Shown here: piece after piece, positions 53,606-61,111 of the stretch
How the letters are laid out: every line of letters starts with the position of its first letter
Position numbering within the stretch: the stretch's first letter is position 1
Assembly (NCBI GenBank): GCA_034423115.1
Contig: DAOUJD010000068.1
Location: 1-64,000, forward strand
Direction: 5' to 3'
DNA: 64,000 nt
Origin: Bin87 sp034423115
Lineage (GTDB): Bacteria > Chloroflexota > Dehalococcoidia > Lucifugimonadales > UBA3495
Notes under the pieces: generated by a model
What the model saw: only the letters and a program-made list of their open reading frames with translations
Told to the model about the DNA's origin: nothing
Databases searched by the model: none
Program-made: the position numbers and the translations under genes

Positions 53606-53645
53606 AGCCAGTGGTATCTGGCTATCATTGACATAGGAATGTCAA
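53606..53645 (+). promoter_or_regulatory. Two inverted repeats between promoter and start
   Basis: AGCCAG-N6-CTGGCT (53606-53623) lies where transcription should start, and TTGACAT-AGGA-ATGTCAA (53628-53645) runs into the ribosome binding site AAGGAG (53644-53649). The first looks like an operator, the second could be an operator or an RNA hairpin that hides the ribosome binding site. Autoregulation by the encoded DNA-binding protein is plausible. Confidence 0.5.
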
Positions 53646-53655
53646 GGAGATCACG

Positions 53656-54168
53656 ATGTACGCCGGAAATCAGGCCAACGAGAGCCAGACCAGCTTCGAC
53701 TTCGTGGAGGTCCTCCCTTCTGATGACGCGACAGATGTCGCTAGCCGGGAATGGCAGCGATTGAGGGAGAATCTCGCTTTGATTCGTGCTCAGATCCAAG
53801 ATCTTCAATCAAAAGAAGAAACTTTGCAATCCCAAGTCGATGCGTGGCTGGTTATCCTGTCTGCCGCTGGAATGGAAAGCACGCCTGAATTGAATGACGA
53901 AGCTAAGACCGCACCAATAAAACAAGATCGCCCCATGACCAATAAACAGGAATCGGCGAACGCGGTAGTGGATTTGCTTCACGAGGTGGGCGGGGCGCTG
54001 CACTACCGACAGATTTACGAAAAACTTGCCGCGCGAGGCATTGAAGTCAAAGGGAAGAACCCGCCCAATACCTTGCTGGCCCGTTTCTTCGATGACCCTC
54101 GTCTAGAACGAGTACGGCAAGGCACGTACCAGATCAAACCGCTAGAGGAGGTGAAGCAGGACGAATAG
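53656..54168 (+). CDS. Coiled-coil protein with HARE-HTH winged helix
   Basis: The 170-aa product has a coiled coil at about 31-66 (REWQRLRENLALIRAQIQDL onward), a flexible linker, and a C-terminal HARE-HTH domain at about 98-162 (LLHEVGGALHYRQIYEKLAA, NPPNTLLARFFDDPRL, ERVRQGTYQI). HARE-HTH domains occur in restriction-modification proteins, RNA polymerase delta and ASXL proteins, and are thought to contact modified DNA or chromatin. AAGGAG precedes the ATG. A terminator follows, then a small OB-fold-like gene. Exact role unknown. Confidence 0.8.
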   Translation: MYAGNQANESQTSFDFVEVLPSDDATDVASREWQRLRENLALIRAQIQDLQSKEETLQSQVDAWLVILSAAGMESTPELNDEAKTAPIKQDRPMTNKQESANAVVDLLHEVGGALHYRQIYEKLAARGIEVKGKNPPNTLLARFFDDPRLERVRQGTYQIKPLEEVKQDE

Positions 54169-54181
54169 CCAATGAACACAA

Positions 54182-54217
54182 AAGCCCCAGCTGGTCGTGG
54201 AAAGCGGGCCGGGGCTT
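54182..54217 (+). terminator. Hairpin after the HARE-HTH gene
   Basis: AAGCCCCAGC / GCCGGGGCTT pair over 10 bp with one mismatch, 14 bp after the stop. There is A-rich DNA before it but little T after it. Confidence 0.6.
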
Positions 54218-54262
54218 AACGACATCTCTCAAAAATCACTGGTAGCGATCAAGGAGGTCGTA

Positions 54263-54538
54263 ATGACCACTGTACATCACACAGATGAAAACGACAACAC
54301 AATCGAATTCGTAGGCATAGTTGGCAAAGCCGGTCCACGTCTGACGGCCTACGGATGGGCAATCGATGTGGCTGATAACAGCGTTCGCCCATGTTTTTGG
54401 CGCGATGTGATACCAGACTATCCAGCCTTGATGGATGAATTGACGTGCGGGGACGTCGTCAATGTGAAAGGGAGGGTGTTGGAAGATTCCAAACGCCCGT
54501 TAGTACGCGGCAAGGTCGAGATTCTTCGACATCGTTAG
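54263..54538 (+). CDS. Small OB-fold-like protein
   Basis: The 91-aa product looks like a single OB-fold: FVGIVGKAGPRLTAYGWAIDVADNSVRPCFW (strands 1-3), then LTCGDVVNVKGRVLEDSKRPLVRGKVEILRH (strands 4-5 with the typical GDVV.VKGRV). It may bind nucleic acid. A strong AAGGAGG precedes ATG 54263. It lies 95 bp after the HARE-HTH gene, beyond a weak terminator, so the two may form a module. Family assignment is by pattern only. Confidence 0.6.
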   Translation: MTTVHHTDENDNTIEFVGIVGKAGPRLTAYGWAIDVADNSVRPCFWRDVIPDYPALMDELTCGDVVNVKGRVLEDSKRPLVRGKVEILRHR

Positions 54539-54723
54539 CGAGACAACCCTCGTTAAAACCGCGCAATCCTATTTTCGATCGGCCCTATGGACGGACACGT
54601 TGGTGGGGCCAACTTCACTTTTATTCGGGCTGCCGGCCAACTCGTTCTGGGTGTGCCCGGTATAATCTCATAGAGAGCGACGGGCGGGATGAACCGAATT
54701 TAACGAATACGGAGGAATGGTCG

Positions 54724-55506
54724 ATGCCATACGCGGGTTTGGATTTGACGGGGCGGAAGGCGCTGGTTACGGGCGCGGCGCGGGGGATTGGGGCGACGCT
54801 GGCGGTGGGACTGGCGCAGGCGGGCGCGGACGTGGCGGTTTGCGACCTGGCGTCGGATGAGTCGTGGGAAGGGCTGGCAGATACGGTATGGAAGATCCGC
54901 AACGAAGGGCAGGTGGGCATCGCCGTGGACCTGGACGTGCAGGAAGTGGAGGAGATCAGGCCGACGATTCGGCAGATTGAGCGCGACTTGGGCGGGCTGG
55001 ACATACTGGTGAACAACGCGGGGATCCGGCGGCGGGCTCCAGCGCTGGAAGTCACGGAGGAGGACTGGGACGCGGTGATGGACACCAACCTGAAGGGGGC
55101 GTTTTTCTGCGCGCAGGCGGCGGCGCGGCTGATGATTCCGCAGGGGTACGGGCGCATCATCAACATCGCGTCGCAGATGGCGCTGGTGGGGGCGACGAAC
55201 CGGGCGGCGTACTGCGCGAGCAAGGGCGGGCTGCTGAATCTGACGCGCGTTTTGGCGTTGGAGTGGGCGCAGCACGGGATCACGGTGAACGCCATCGGGC
55301 CGGGGCCGACACTGACGCCGGGAGTGGTGGAGGCGGAGACGCGGGACGCCGACGAGGTGGAGGCGGAGTTGCTGGTGAAGATGCCGTTGGGTCGGCGGAT
55401 GGATCCTGAGGAGCTGGTGGGGGCGGCGATATACCTGGCGAGCGAATCGGCGGGGGCGACGACGGGGCAGATGCTGGTGGTGGATGGCGGTTGGACGGCG
55501 ATGTGA
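54724..55506 (+). CDS. SDR family oxidoreductase
   Basis: The 260-aa product is a classical short-chain dehydrogenase: TGAARGIG (NAD(P)-binding TGxxxGxG), NNAGI, catalytic Ser in IINIASQMA, YCASK (YxxxK), and the C-terminal TTGQMLVVDGGW. Asp in AVCDLAS at the end of strand 2 suggests NAD preference. GGAGG lies upstream of ATG 54724. It precedes the LLM oxidoreductase gene and is rich in G-ending codons. Substrate unknown. Confidence 0.93.
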   Translation: MPYAGLDLTGRKALVTGAARGIGATLAVGLAQAGADVAVCDLASDESWEGLADTVWKIRNEGQVGIAVDLDVQEVEEIRPTIRQIERDLGGLDILVNNAGIRRRAPALEVTEEDWDAVMDTNLKGAFFCAQAAARLMIPQGYGRIINIASQMALVGATNRAAYCASKGGLLNLTRVLALEWAQHGITVNAIGPGPTLTPGVVEAETRDADEVEAELLVKMPLGRRMDPEELVGAAIYLASESAGATTGQMLVVDGGWTAM

Positions 55507-55518
55507 GGACCGTTATTT

Positions 55519-55604
55519 TCATGGATATACGGGATGGACAGAATGTCGGAGGGACGAATTTACAGGGATAAACAGGATGAACAGGATGAATTGGGATGAT
55601 TGAG
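55519..55604 (+). repeat. acaggatgaacaggat-type repeats, copies 3-4
   Basis: Two units in tandem: CATGGATATACGGGATGGAC, then AATTTACAGGGATAAACAGG with atgaacaggatgaattggg. They begin 13 bp after the SDR stop. A further palindromic stretch (ctggatgccggcagcctctggatccaggc) follows. Confidence 0.75.
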
Positions 55605-55706
55605 CCCATCTTTCTGGATGCCGGCAGCCTCTGGATCCAGGCATTCGCCAGTAGAGGACGCCGGCTACTTTCTCAAGAATGACGGTAATTACGAGGGGAT
55701 TTTCTT

Positions 55707-56831
55707 ATGAAGTTTGGGATGTTTTATGAGTTGCAGATGCCGCGTCCTTGGACGGATACGGCGGAGTACGACACGCTGTGGGACGCGGTGCGACAGGTGC
55801 AGTACGCGGAGGAGATGGGGTTCGAGCGGGTGTGGCTGGTGGAGCACCACTTTCTGACCGAGTTCGCGCACTCGTCGGCGCCTGAAGTCATGCTGGCGGT
55901 GATGGCGCAGCACACGAAGAAGATGCGGCTGGGGTTCGGCGTCGTGCTGGCTCCGGTGCATCATCCGCTGCACGTGGCGGCGCGGGCGTCGACGCTGGAC
56001 ATCCTGAGCGACGGGCGTGTGGACGTCGGCGTCGGGCGGACCAAGGGGCCGTACCAGCTGACGCCGTTCGGGACGGACGTGGCGACGACGCAGAGCATGA
56101 TGGTGGAGACGCTGGAATGCCTGCCGCGGATGTGGTGCGACGAGGTTTTCAGCCACGACGGTGAGAACTGGACGATACCGCCGCGCGAGGTGATTCCGCG
56201 TCCGTTGCAGAAACCGCATCCGCCGCTGTGGATGGCTTGCACGCAGGAGGACACCTTCAGGCTGGCCGGTCAGTTGGGCGTCGGCTGCCTGGTGAACACG
56301 CTGGGCGGGACGGACAAGACGCGGGGGCTGGTGAACGCGTACTACGAGGCCATCGAGAACGCGAATCCGGTGGGTCGGTTCACGAACCGGCAGGTGGTGG
56401 CGTCGACGATTGGATTCTGCGACGAGGATGACGCGAAGGCGCGGCAGAAGGGCGCGGAGGTTGCTGCGTGGTACCTGGAGCAGAGCCGGCAGCGGTTCGT
56501 GCTGGAATGGGCCGGCGTGGATCAGGACGCGGTGCCGGAGGAATACCAGTTTTACGTGCAGGGCGGCGCAACGCGCGGGGGCGGTCCGTCGCGTCCGTCG
56601 GAGGACCCGCAGCAGCAGGCGCCGCCGACTCCTGAGGAGTTGCTGGCGGGCGGCGGGTACTGCGTGGGCGATCCCGACGCTTGCATCCGGGTGATCGAGG
56701 AGTTTGAGTCGATGGGGGTGGACGAGATCATGCCGATCTTCCAGGCGGGTTATGCGACGAACGAGGAGGTTCTGAATTCGATCCGGCTGTTTGGGGAGTA
56801 CGTGATACCGTACTTTCGGGCGAAGGAATGA
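55707..56831 (+). CDS. LLM class flavin-dependent oxidoreductase
   Basis: The 374-aa product is a bacterial-luciferase-like FMN oxidoreductase: FERVWLVEHHFLTEFAHSSAPEVML (the VEHHF of LuxA-like proteins), RLGFGVVLAPVHHPLHVAARASTLDILSDGRVDVGVGRT and PLWMACTQEDTFRLAGQLGVG. A Pro/Gln-rich insert (about 285-312) precedes the last helices. It follows the SDR gene and its stop codon overlaps a dispersed repeat. It differs clearly from the LLM enzyme at 34 kb. Confidence 0.9.
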   Translation: MKFGMFYELQMPRPWTDTAEYDTLWDAVRQVQYAEEMGFERVWLVEHHFLTEFAHSSAPEVMLAVMAQHTKKMRLGFGVVLAPVHHPLHVAARASTLDILSDGRVDVGVGRTKGPYQLTPFGTDVATTQSMMVETLECLPRMWCDEVFSHDGENWTIPPREVIPRPLQKPHPPLWMACTQEDTFRLAGQLGVGCLVNTLGGTDKTRGLVNAYYEAIENANPVGRFTNRQVVASTIGFCDEDDAKARQKGAEVAAWYLEQSRQRFVLEWAGVDQDAVPEEYQFYVQGGATRGGGPSRPSEDPQQQAPPTPEELLAGGGYCVGDPDACIRVIEEFESMGVDEIMPIFQAGYATNEEVLNSIRLFGEYVIPYFRAKE

Positions 56832-56895
56832 ATTTACAGGGATAAACAGGATGATATTCTGATTTGAGGGATTGGGGCGAATGATTATTCGCCCC
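56829..56895 (+). repeat. Repeat copy 5 plus GGGGCG palindrome
   Basis: TGAATTTACAGGGATAAACA and ggatgatattctgatttgaggga run directly into the palindrome GGGGCGAATGATTATTCGCCCC (56874-56895). The first bases are the stop codon of the LLM gene. The same composite occurs at 57572-57623. Confidence 0.8.
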
Positions 56896-56928
56896 TACGT
56901 GATGCACCAGGGTTTTTGAGGGTTTTTC

Positions 56929-57582
56929 ATGGTAAGCGTTGAACGGTTGGGGACGGAGGCGGCCGCAGGCAGGAGAACCCAATTCTTCGGGACGCTCAAA
57001 CGACACGGTACACGATTGAAGCAGAATGGTCTCCAAGAAAGATGGCTGCTGCTGATTGACGTAATCGCGGCTGACTCCGGCAAGACGTTGGCGAAACACG
57101 CTTGGTTTCGAGATGGAAAGTGGTCCCGGAATATGAAAACCGGCCACCGGTATAGCTTTTATGCCAGAGTCGAGCGATGCCTGGGGAATCAGAAAGCACC
57201 GAATGTCAGCGGGCAAATCGACGAAGGACATCGTTTGGCCAACCCGAATAAAGTTTTGGAGGTCGCTATTCCTGCGAAACAAAAAAACGTTGAATCAAGC
57301 GAAACGCGCACATTCAAGGTTTACCATAAACGCGCAAAAGCGCCCGGCTCCAAGAAAGCGTCGTTTGACCAGAATCAACCGATAGCCAAGCGAAAGGGAA
57401 ACAGTGGAACAGAGGATTCGGGACAGTCACCGCGGCTAGGTGGGCAGAATGCTGATCCGCCAGCTGTCCCATCCAAAAGGCGCAACAACACGGCGCGAAA
57501 ACGCAGGAGCGCCACCATCTCGTCCATATTTGAAAATCGACGTGAAGCTGGCTCTCGCCGTGTCAGGCAATGGACAGGATGA
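56929..57582 (+). CDS. Hypothetical protein with OB-fold-like domain
   Basis: The 217-aa product has an OB-fold-like region at about 17-85 (FFGTLKRHGTRLKQNG, LLLIDVIAADSGKTLAKHAWF, GHRYSFYARVERC), a pattern seen in small nucleic-acid-binding proteins, and a long basic, Lys/Arg/Ser-rich tail. Its first 11 residues (MVSVERLGTEA) copy the start of the DUF362 protein (MTTVERLGTEA), and both genes are preceded by the same composite repeat. Its codon use is less G-biased than its neighbours', suggesting acquisition. Function unknown. Confidence 0.55.
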   Translation: MVSVERLGTEAAAGRRTQFFGTLKRHGTRLKQNGLQERWLLLIDVIAADSGKTLAKHAWFRDGKWSRNMKTGHRYSFYARVERCLGNQKAPNVSGQIDEGHRLANPNKVLEVAIPAKQKNVESSETRTFKVYHKRAKAPGSKKASFDQNQPIAKRKGNSGTEDSGQSPRLGGQNADPPAVPSKRRNNTARKRRSATISSIFENRREAGSRRVRQWTG

Positions 57583-57623
57583 TATTCTGATTTGAGGGAT
57601 TGGGGCGGATGATTATTCGCCCC
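57572..57623 (+). repeat. Repeat copy 6 plus GGGGCG palindrome
   Basis: ATGGACAGGATGATATTCTG with atttgagggatt and the palindrome GGGGCGGATGATTATTCGCC. It repeats 56829-56895 and provides the C-terminal codons and TGA stop of the OB-fold-like gene. Confidence 0.8.
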
Positions 57624-57657
57624 TACGTGGCATCGGTGGCTGATACGAGGGAGATTG

Positions 57658-58806
57658 ATGACTACTGTTGAGCGGTTGGGCACTGAGGCGGAACCGCAAG
57701 GCTCGCGGCGAGTTGGGTCGCCGGTGGTGTCGGTGGTGGCTACGACGCCGGAGACGGTGCTGGCGGACGTGGAGCGGGCGATGCGGCTGGCCGGGGCGGA
57801 GCAGGTGTTGTCCACGGACGTTGAGACGCTGCTGAAGATCAATATATCGTGGCAGCACTGGTATCCGGGGTGCTCCACGACGCCGTGGCAGTTGGAGGGG
57901 GCGATTCGCGGGTTGCAGAGCATGGGGCACCGGAACGAGGGGCTGATCGCGGCGCACAATGGGACGGTGGTGGTGGACTCGTTCGAGGGCGAGGCGAACA
58001 ACAAGCACAAGCCGGTGCAGGACAAGTACGCGCTGCGGACGGTGCACCTGGACACGCCGCCGGAGCCGTGGGTGCGGTACGAGCCCAAGGCGCAGATGAT
58101 GGTGTTGCACGACATCTATCCGGAGGGGATCGACATACCGGCGCTGTTCGAGGGGAAGAACATCGTGCATCTGCCGACGATGAAGACGCACGTGTTCACG
58201 ACGATGACGGGGGCGATGAAAAACGCGTTCGGCGGGTTGCTGCACCGCAAGCGGCACTGGACGCACTCGGTGATTCACGAGACGCTGGTGGACCTCTTGG
58301 CGATTCAGCAGGAGATTCACCCTGGCATATTTGCGGTTACGGACGGGACGTTCGCCGGCGACGGGCCGGGTCCGCGGGCGATGCGGTGGCATATCAAGAA
58401 CCGGTTTGTGGCGGGCGCGGATCAGGTGGCCGTCGATGCCGTTGTCGCGTCGATGATGGGTTTTGATCCGCTGTCGCTGAAGTTCATACGGCTGGCGCAC
58501 GAGCGGGGTCTGGGCGTGGGCGACATGCGGGACATCGAGGTGGTGGGCGACGAGCCTGACATCAGCCGGGTGAACTGGGGGTTTGCCGACAATGAGAATA
58601 CGTTTGCGAGTCGCGGGCAGAAGATGATCTACTGGGGTCCGCTGAAGCCGCTGGAGAACGCGCTGCTGCGGTCGCCGCTGGCCGGTTGGGCGTACGCGGC
58701 GAGCAACCTGTACCACAACGGGTACTGGCTGAATACGATCGGCAAGGGACGGGTGCGGAAGGCGCTGCGGACGGAGTGGGGGCGGTTGTGGGTGGAGGGG
58801 TATTAG
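57658..58806 (+). CDS. DUF362 family protein
   Basis: The 382-aa product belongs to the DUF362 group: LLKINISWQHWYPGCSTTPWQLEGAIRGL, NIVHLPTMKTHVFTTMTGAMKNAFGG and ADQVAVDAVVASMMGFDP are characteristic. Members may be oxidoreductase-associated and often carry ferredoxin domains; none is present here. GAGGGAG precedes ATG 57658. The N-terminal segment duplicates that of the gene just upstream. Function unknown. Confidence 0.85.
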   Translation: MTTVERLGTEAEPQGSRRVGSPVVSVVATTPETVLADVERAMRLAGAEQVLSTDVETLLKINISWQHWYPGCSTTPWQLEGAIRGLQSMGHRNEGLIAAHNGTVVVDSFEGEANNKHKPVQDKYALRTVHLDTPPEPWVRYEPKAQMMVLHDIYPEGIDIPALFEGKNIVHLPTMKTHVFTTMTGAMKNAFGGLLHRKRHWTHSVIHETLVDLLAIQQEIHPGIFAVTDGTFAGDGPGPRAMRWHIKNRFVAGADQVAVDAVVASMMGFDPLSLKFIRLAHERGLGVGDMRDIEVVGDEPDISRVNWGFADNENTFASRGQKMIYWGPLKPLENALLRSPLAGWAYAASNLYHNGYWLNTIGKGRVRKALRTEWGRLWVEGY

Positions 58807-58823
58807 GGGGTGCGGGTTTTGTT

Positions 58824-58852
58824 TTGCATGGATGAACAGGATAGACATGATG
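58824..58852 (+). repeat. acaggatgaacaggat-type repeat, copy 7
   Basis: TTGCATGGATGAACAGGATA and gacatgatgg, 18 bp after the DUF362 stop and 40 bp before the ATPase start. Confidence 0.75.
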
Positions 58853-58891
58853 GACGGCGGATTTTTGGTTAGGATGGATGGATAAAGGGTA

Positions 58892-60292
58892 ATGGCAATG
58901 CACGTTACTGGGATGACGATCAGAGATATCCCGCCGATTTCTGAGCGAATCATCATCCGTTGCGACGAACGGGTGAATGTCTTTATCGGCCCGAACGCCG
59001 TAGGGAAAAGCACGATTCTTACGTGGATGCAATCGGAAATTCACAAGCCCATCCCAAGTGCATGGCTCGAAGGTTATCTGCTGGAGGAACGATACGGCCA
59101 CAACAACTTGAGCGTCAGCGAAGACTGGATCGACGACGATTGGGGCCGCGTGCTGGAGAGTGCGCCGCCGCCTGTTATTTCATTGGGGCCAATTAGAGAG
59201 TCACTGCCGAAATTGTCAGAGGAGGTTCATGCAGCGATAGAACCCGAAAGTGCGGGAGATATTTTGAGCAAAAATTTCAGTGGGTCGAACGTCAAGTCTG
59301 CGATAGAAGCATTGAGGGAAGAAGTTTGGGAGATGGAACCAGATCAGTCGGAACCTTACGTATCTCTCAAAGGCCGCAGGTGGAACAATTATCACAAGTA
59401 TCCTGAACGGCGTAATCTCTTGAAAGTCAATGATATCGTTGACCGATGCGTACGGCTCATTTGCGATGGTGTGATTCGGGGTTCCAGTTCTCACAATTAT
59501 GTCCCGGGGCCCGATGTGAGGGGTTATTTGTTAGGGCCGCGAGGTGCTGAACCCATTGACGTTCATTTAGACATGGGGGTAGACACTCACGACATTCGAA
59601 ATTTCGTGCATATTTCTCCGTACGAAGCTCCGTCCGCATCGGCATACCCCCAAGATGCCGATGCGCTACCCATTTATGCGGCTGACCTCAGTTCCGGTAC
59701 GCAAGGCACACTGCTGTGGATTAGATGGTTAGCTCTCAAGATGGTCAGCCACTATAGGTTCAGAACTGATTGGGAAGAAATGCCTGCTATTCTGCTGATT
59801 GATGAGATTGAGAACCATTTGCATCCTACTTGGCAACGGCGGGTGATTCCGGCTTTGTTGGAGCATTTTCCCGGGTTGCAGATTTTTGCTACTACGCATT
59901 CGCCGTTTGTGGTGGCCGGGTTGAAGGCAGGGCAGGTGCATTTGCTGAATCGGGATGCTGATGGCGTGGTTACGGCCAGCACTAATACCGAGGCTATTGA
60001 GGGGTGGACTGCGGATGAGATTTTGCGGGTCTATATGGGGGTGGAACATCCGACGGATGAGGTGACGGCGGTGGCGGCGCGGGCGTTGCGGCGGTTGCGG
60101 GGTGAGGGGGTGCGCGCTGATGAAGGAGAAGAAGAGGAACGGCAGGCGGATATGCGGCGGTTGAGGCAGATTGTTGACCGGGTTGAATTGTCGGGGCCGC
60201 GAGTTGCGGAGGATGACCGTTTCTTGGCAAACCTGGAGGCCATTCTGGAGCGGCATCGTCAGGCCCAAGAATTGAATCAAGAGAACGGCTAG
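58892..60292 (+). CDS. AAA ATPase, PtuA-like (Septu-type defence)
   Basis: The 466-aa product is an OLD/SMC-like ATPase: Walker A FIGPNAVGKSTIL (about 31-43), signature-like DLSSGTQGTLL, Walker B ILLIDEIENHLHP and switch His in FATTHSPFVV. A charged, probably helical tail follows. The next gene, one base downstream, encodes an HNH protein; this ATPase plus HNH arrangement is that of Septu (PtuA-PtuB) anti-phage systems. The start is at ATG 58892 or 58898; AAAGGG favours the second. Flanked by non-defence genes. Confidence 0.75.
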   Translation: MAMHVTGMTIRDIPPISERIIIRCDERVNVFIGPNAVGKSTILTWMQSEIHKPIPSAWLEGYLLEERYGHNNLSVSEDWIDDDWGRVLESAPPPVISLGPIRESLPKLSEEVHAAIEPESAGDILSKNFSGSNVKSAIEALREEVWEMEPDQSEPYVSLKGRRWNNYHKYPERRNLLKVNDIVDRCVRLICDGVIRGSSSHNYVPGPDVRGYLLGPRGAEPIDVHLDMGVDTHDIRNFVHISPYEAPSASAYPQDADALPIYAADLSSGTQGTLLWIRWLALKMVSHYRFRTDWEEMPAILLIDEIENHLHPTWQRRVIPALLEHFPGLQIFATTHSPFVVAGLKAGQVHLLNRDADGVVTASTNTEAIEGWTADEILRVYMGVEHPTDEVTAVAARALRRLRGEGVRADEGEEEERQADMRRLRQIVDRVELSGPRVAEDDRFLANLEAILERHRQAQELNQENG

Positions 60293-60293
60293 T

Positions 60294-61088
60294 ATGCACT
60301 CGGTAAGCAGGCCGGCTGCTGAACCGCCGGAACTTACCACGCTTCGCCGAAGCGGCGGTGAGGATTTTGGGCCGTTGGACGCGCCGCTGGACGAGGTGTT
60401 CAACGGCATTTGCGCATATTGTGAACGCAAGCCACTGTGGAGGTCGCGCCAAGACGGGGCAGGGGCGCTTGATACGGACCTGCCTGACCGCGAGGGCTTG
60501 CTCTTCACCTGCGACCATTTGAAGCCACGCAGGGTCTTGTGCAACTCTGACCCTTCAGTGGGGCAATGCGTGTCCAACGCGCCTCCTCACACATCGGATT
60601 GCACAATCTATGATTGGCCCAATCTAGTTTACGCTTGCCAATCATGCAATGCCGTCAAAGGCGGACAATGGCCGGCAGATGCTGACGAAGCCGATGCGTA
60701 CATAGATCCCGGCATACAGGCCGGCGACCTCGCAGCACCACACCGCGTTTTCCAATACGACCTCGACAACGGGCGAGTAGAGGTTCACGTCGACACAACT
60801 GGCGTTGCCAGAGCGAACGCCATTCGTACTATCGAGGATCTGGCATTGAATGATCCGCGCGGCCGAATCGAGACCAGCAATTTCAGCGCGGAAGCACGGC
60901 GAATCAGCTTGGCAGAGCTCCGTCAACGATGGGTAAGGGACTTGAAGCGGACTCTTGATTTTATTGTGGAAGTGGCGCCCTCAACGTTAGCGGACATAGT
61001 GAGAGAGAGTGTCGCACCAGACGCGAGGTTCTCTTCGATCGCTCGGCAATTCGTCGCAGAGTCCGTGTACAGACGCTACTTGCCCTGA
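60294..61088 (+). CDS. HNH nuclease, PtuB-like (Septu-type defence)
   Basis: The 264-aa product carries an HNH core: GICAYCERK (Cys40, Cys43), FTCDHLKPR (Asp74-His75), DWPNLVYACQSCNAVKGG (Asn110, Cys115, Cys118, Asn119, Lys122). An insert with extra Cys lies between the first and second parts. The C-terminal half is helical. It starts one base after the ATPase stop, so the two are one operon. PtuB cleaves nucleic acid in Septu systems; target here unknown. Confidence 0.75.
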   Translation: MHSVSRPAAEPPELTTLRRSGGEDFGPLDAPLDEVFNGICAYCERKPLWRSRQDGAGALDTDLPDREGLLFTCDHLKPRRVLCNSDPSVGQCVSNAPPHTSDCTIYDWPNLVYACQSCNAVKGGQWPADADEADAYIDPGIQAGDLAAPHRVFQYDLDNGRVEVHVDTTGVARANAIRTIEDLALNDPRGRIETSNFSAEARRISLAELRQRWVRDLKRTLDFIVEVAPSTLADIVRESVAPDARFSSIARQFVAESVYRRYLP

Positions 61089-61111
61089 CCTGTAGTCTTG
61101 GTGCCGCTAGG

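Larger units (their letters stand above)
52789..53655. other. Gap with a Cys-rich coding relic
   Basis: The frame of the hypothetical gene continues upstream on the minus strand to 53274 and includes CSHCPGTIGRLP, then ARTRKPRTISFCANQKQCWPC. Its DNA (52906-53000) recurs at the left edge of the window, and protein-level conservation suggests a short zinc-binding module, intact here. Whether it is fused to the next gene or is a separate small gene I cannot decide. 52815-52850 holds a GCGGG-type palindrome. From 53275 to about 53560 I see nothing assignable. Confidence 0.35.

Noticed and set aside
53521..53808. 95-codon minus-strand frame opposite the HARE-HTH gene
   Set aside because: It runs antisense through the promoter, the ribosome binding site and the start of a better-supported gene.
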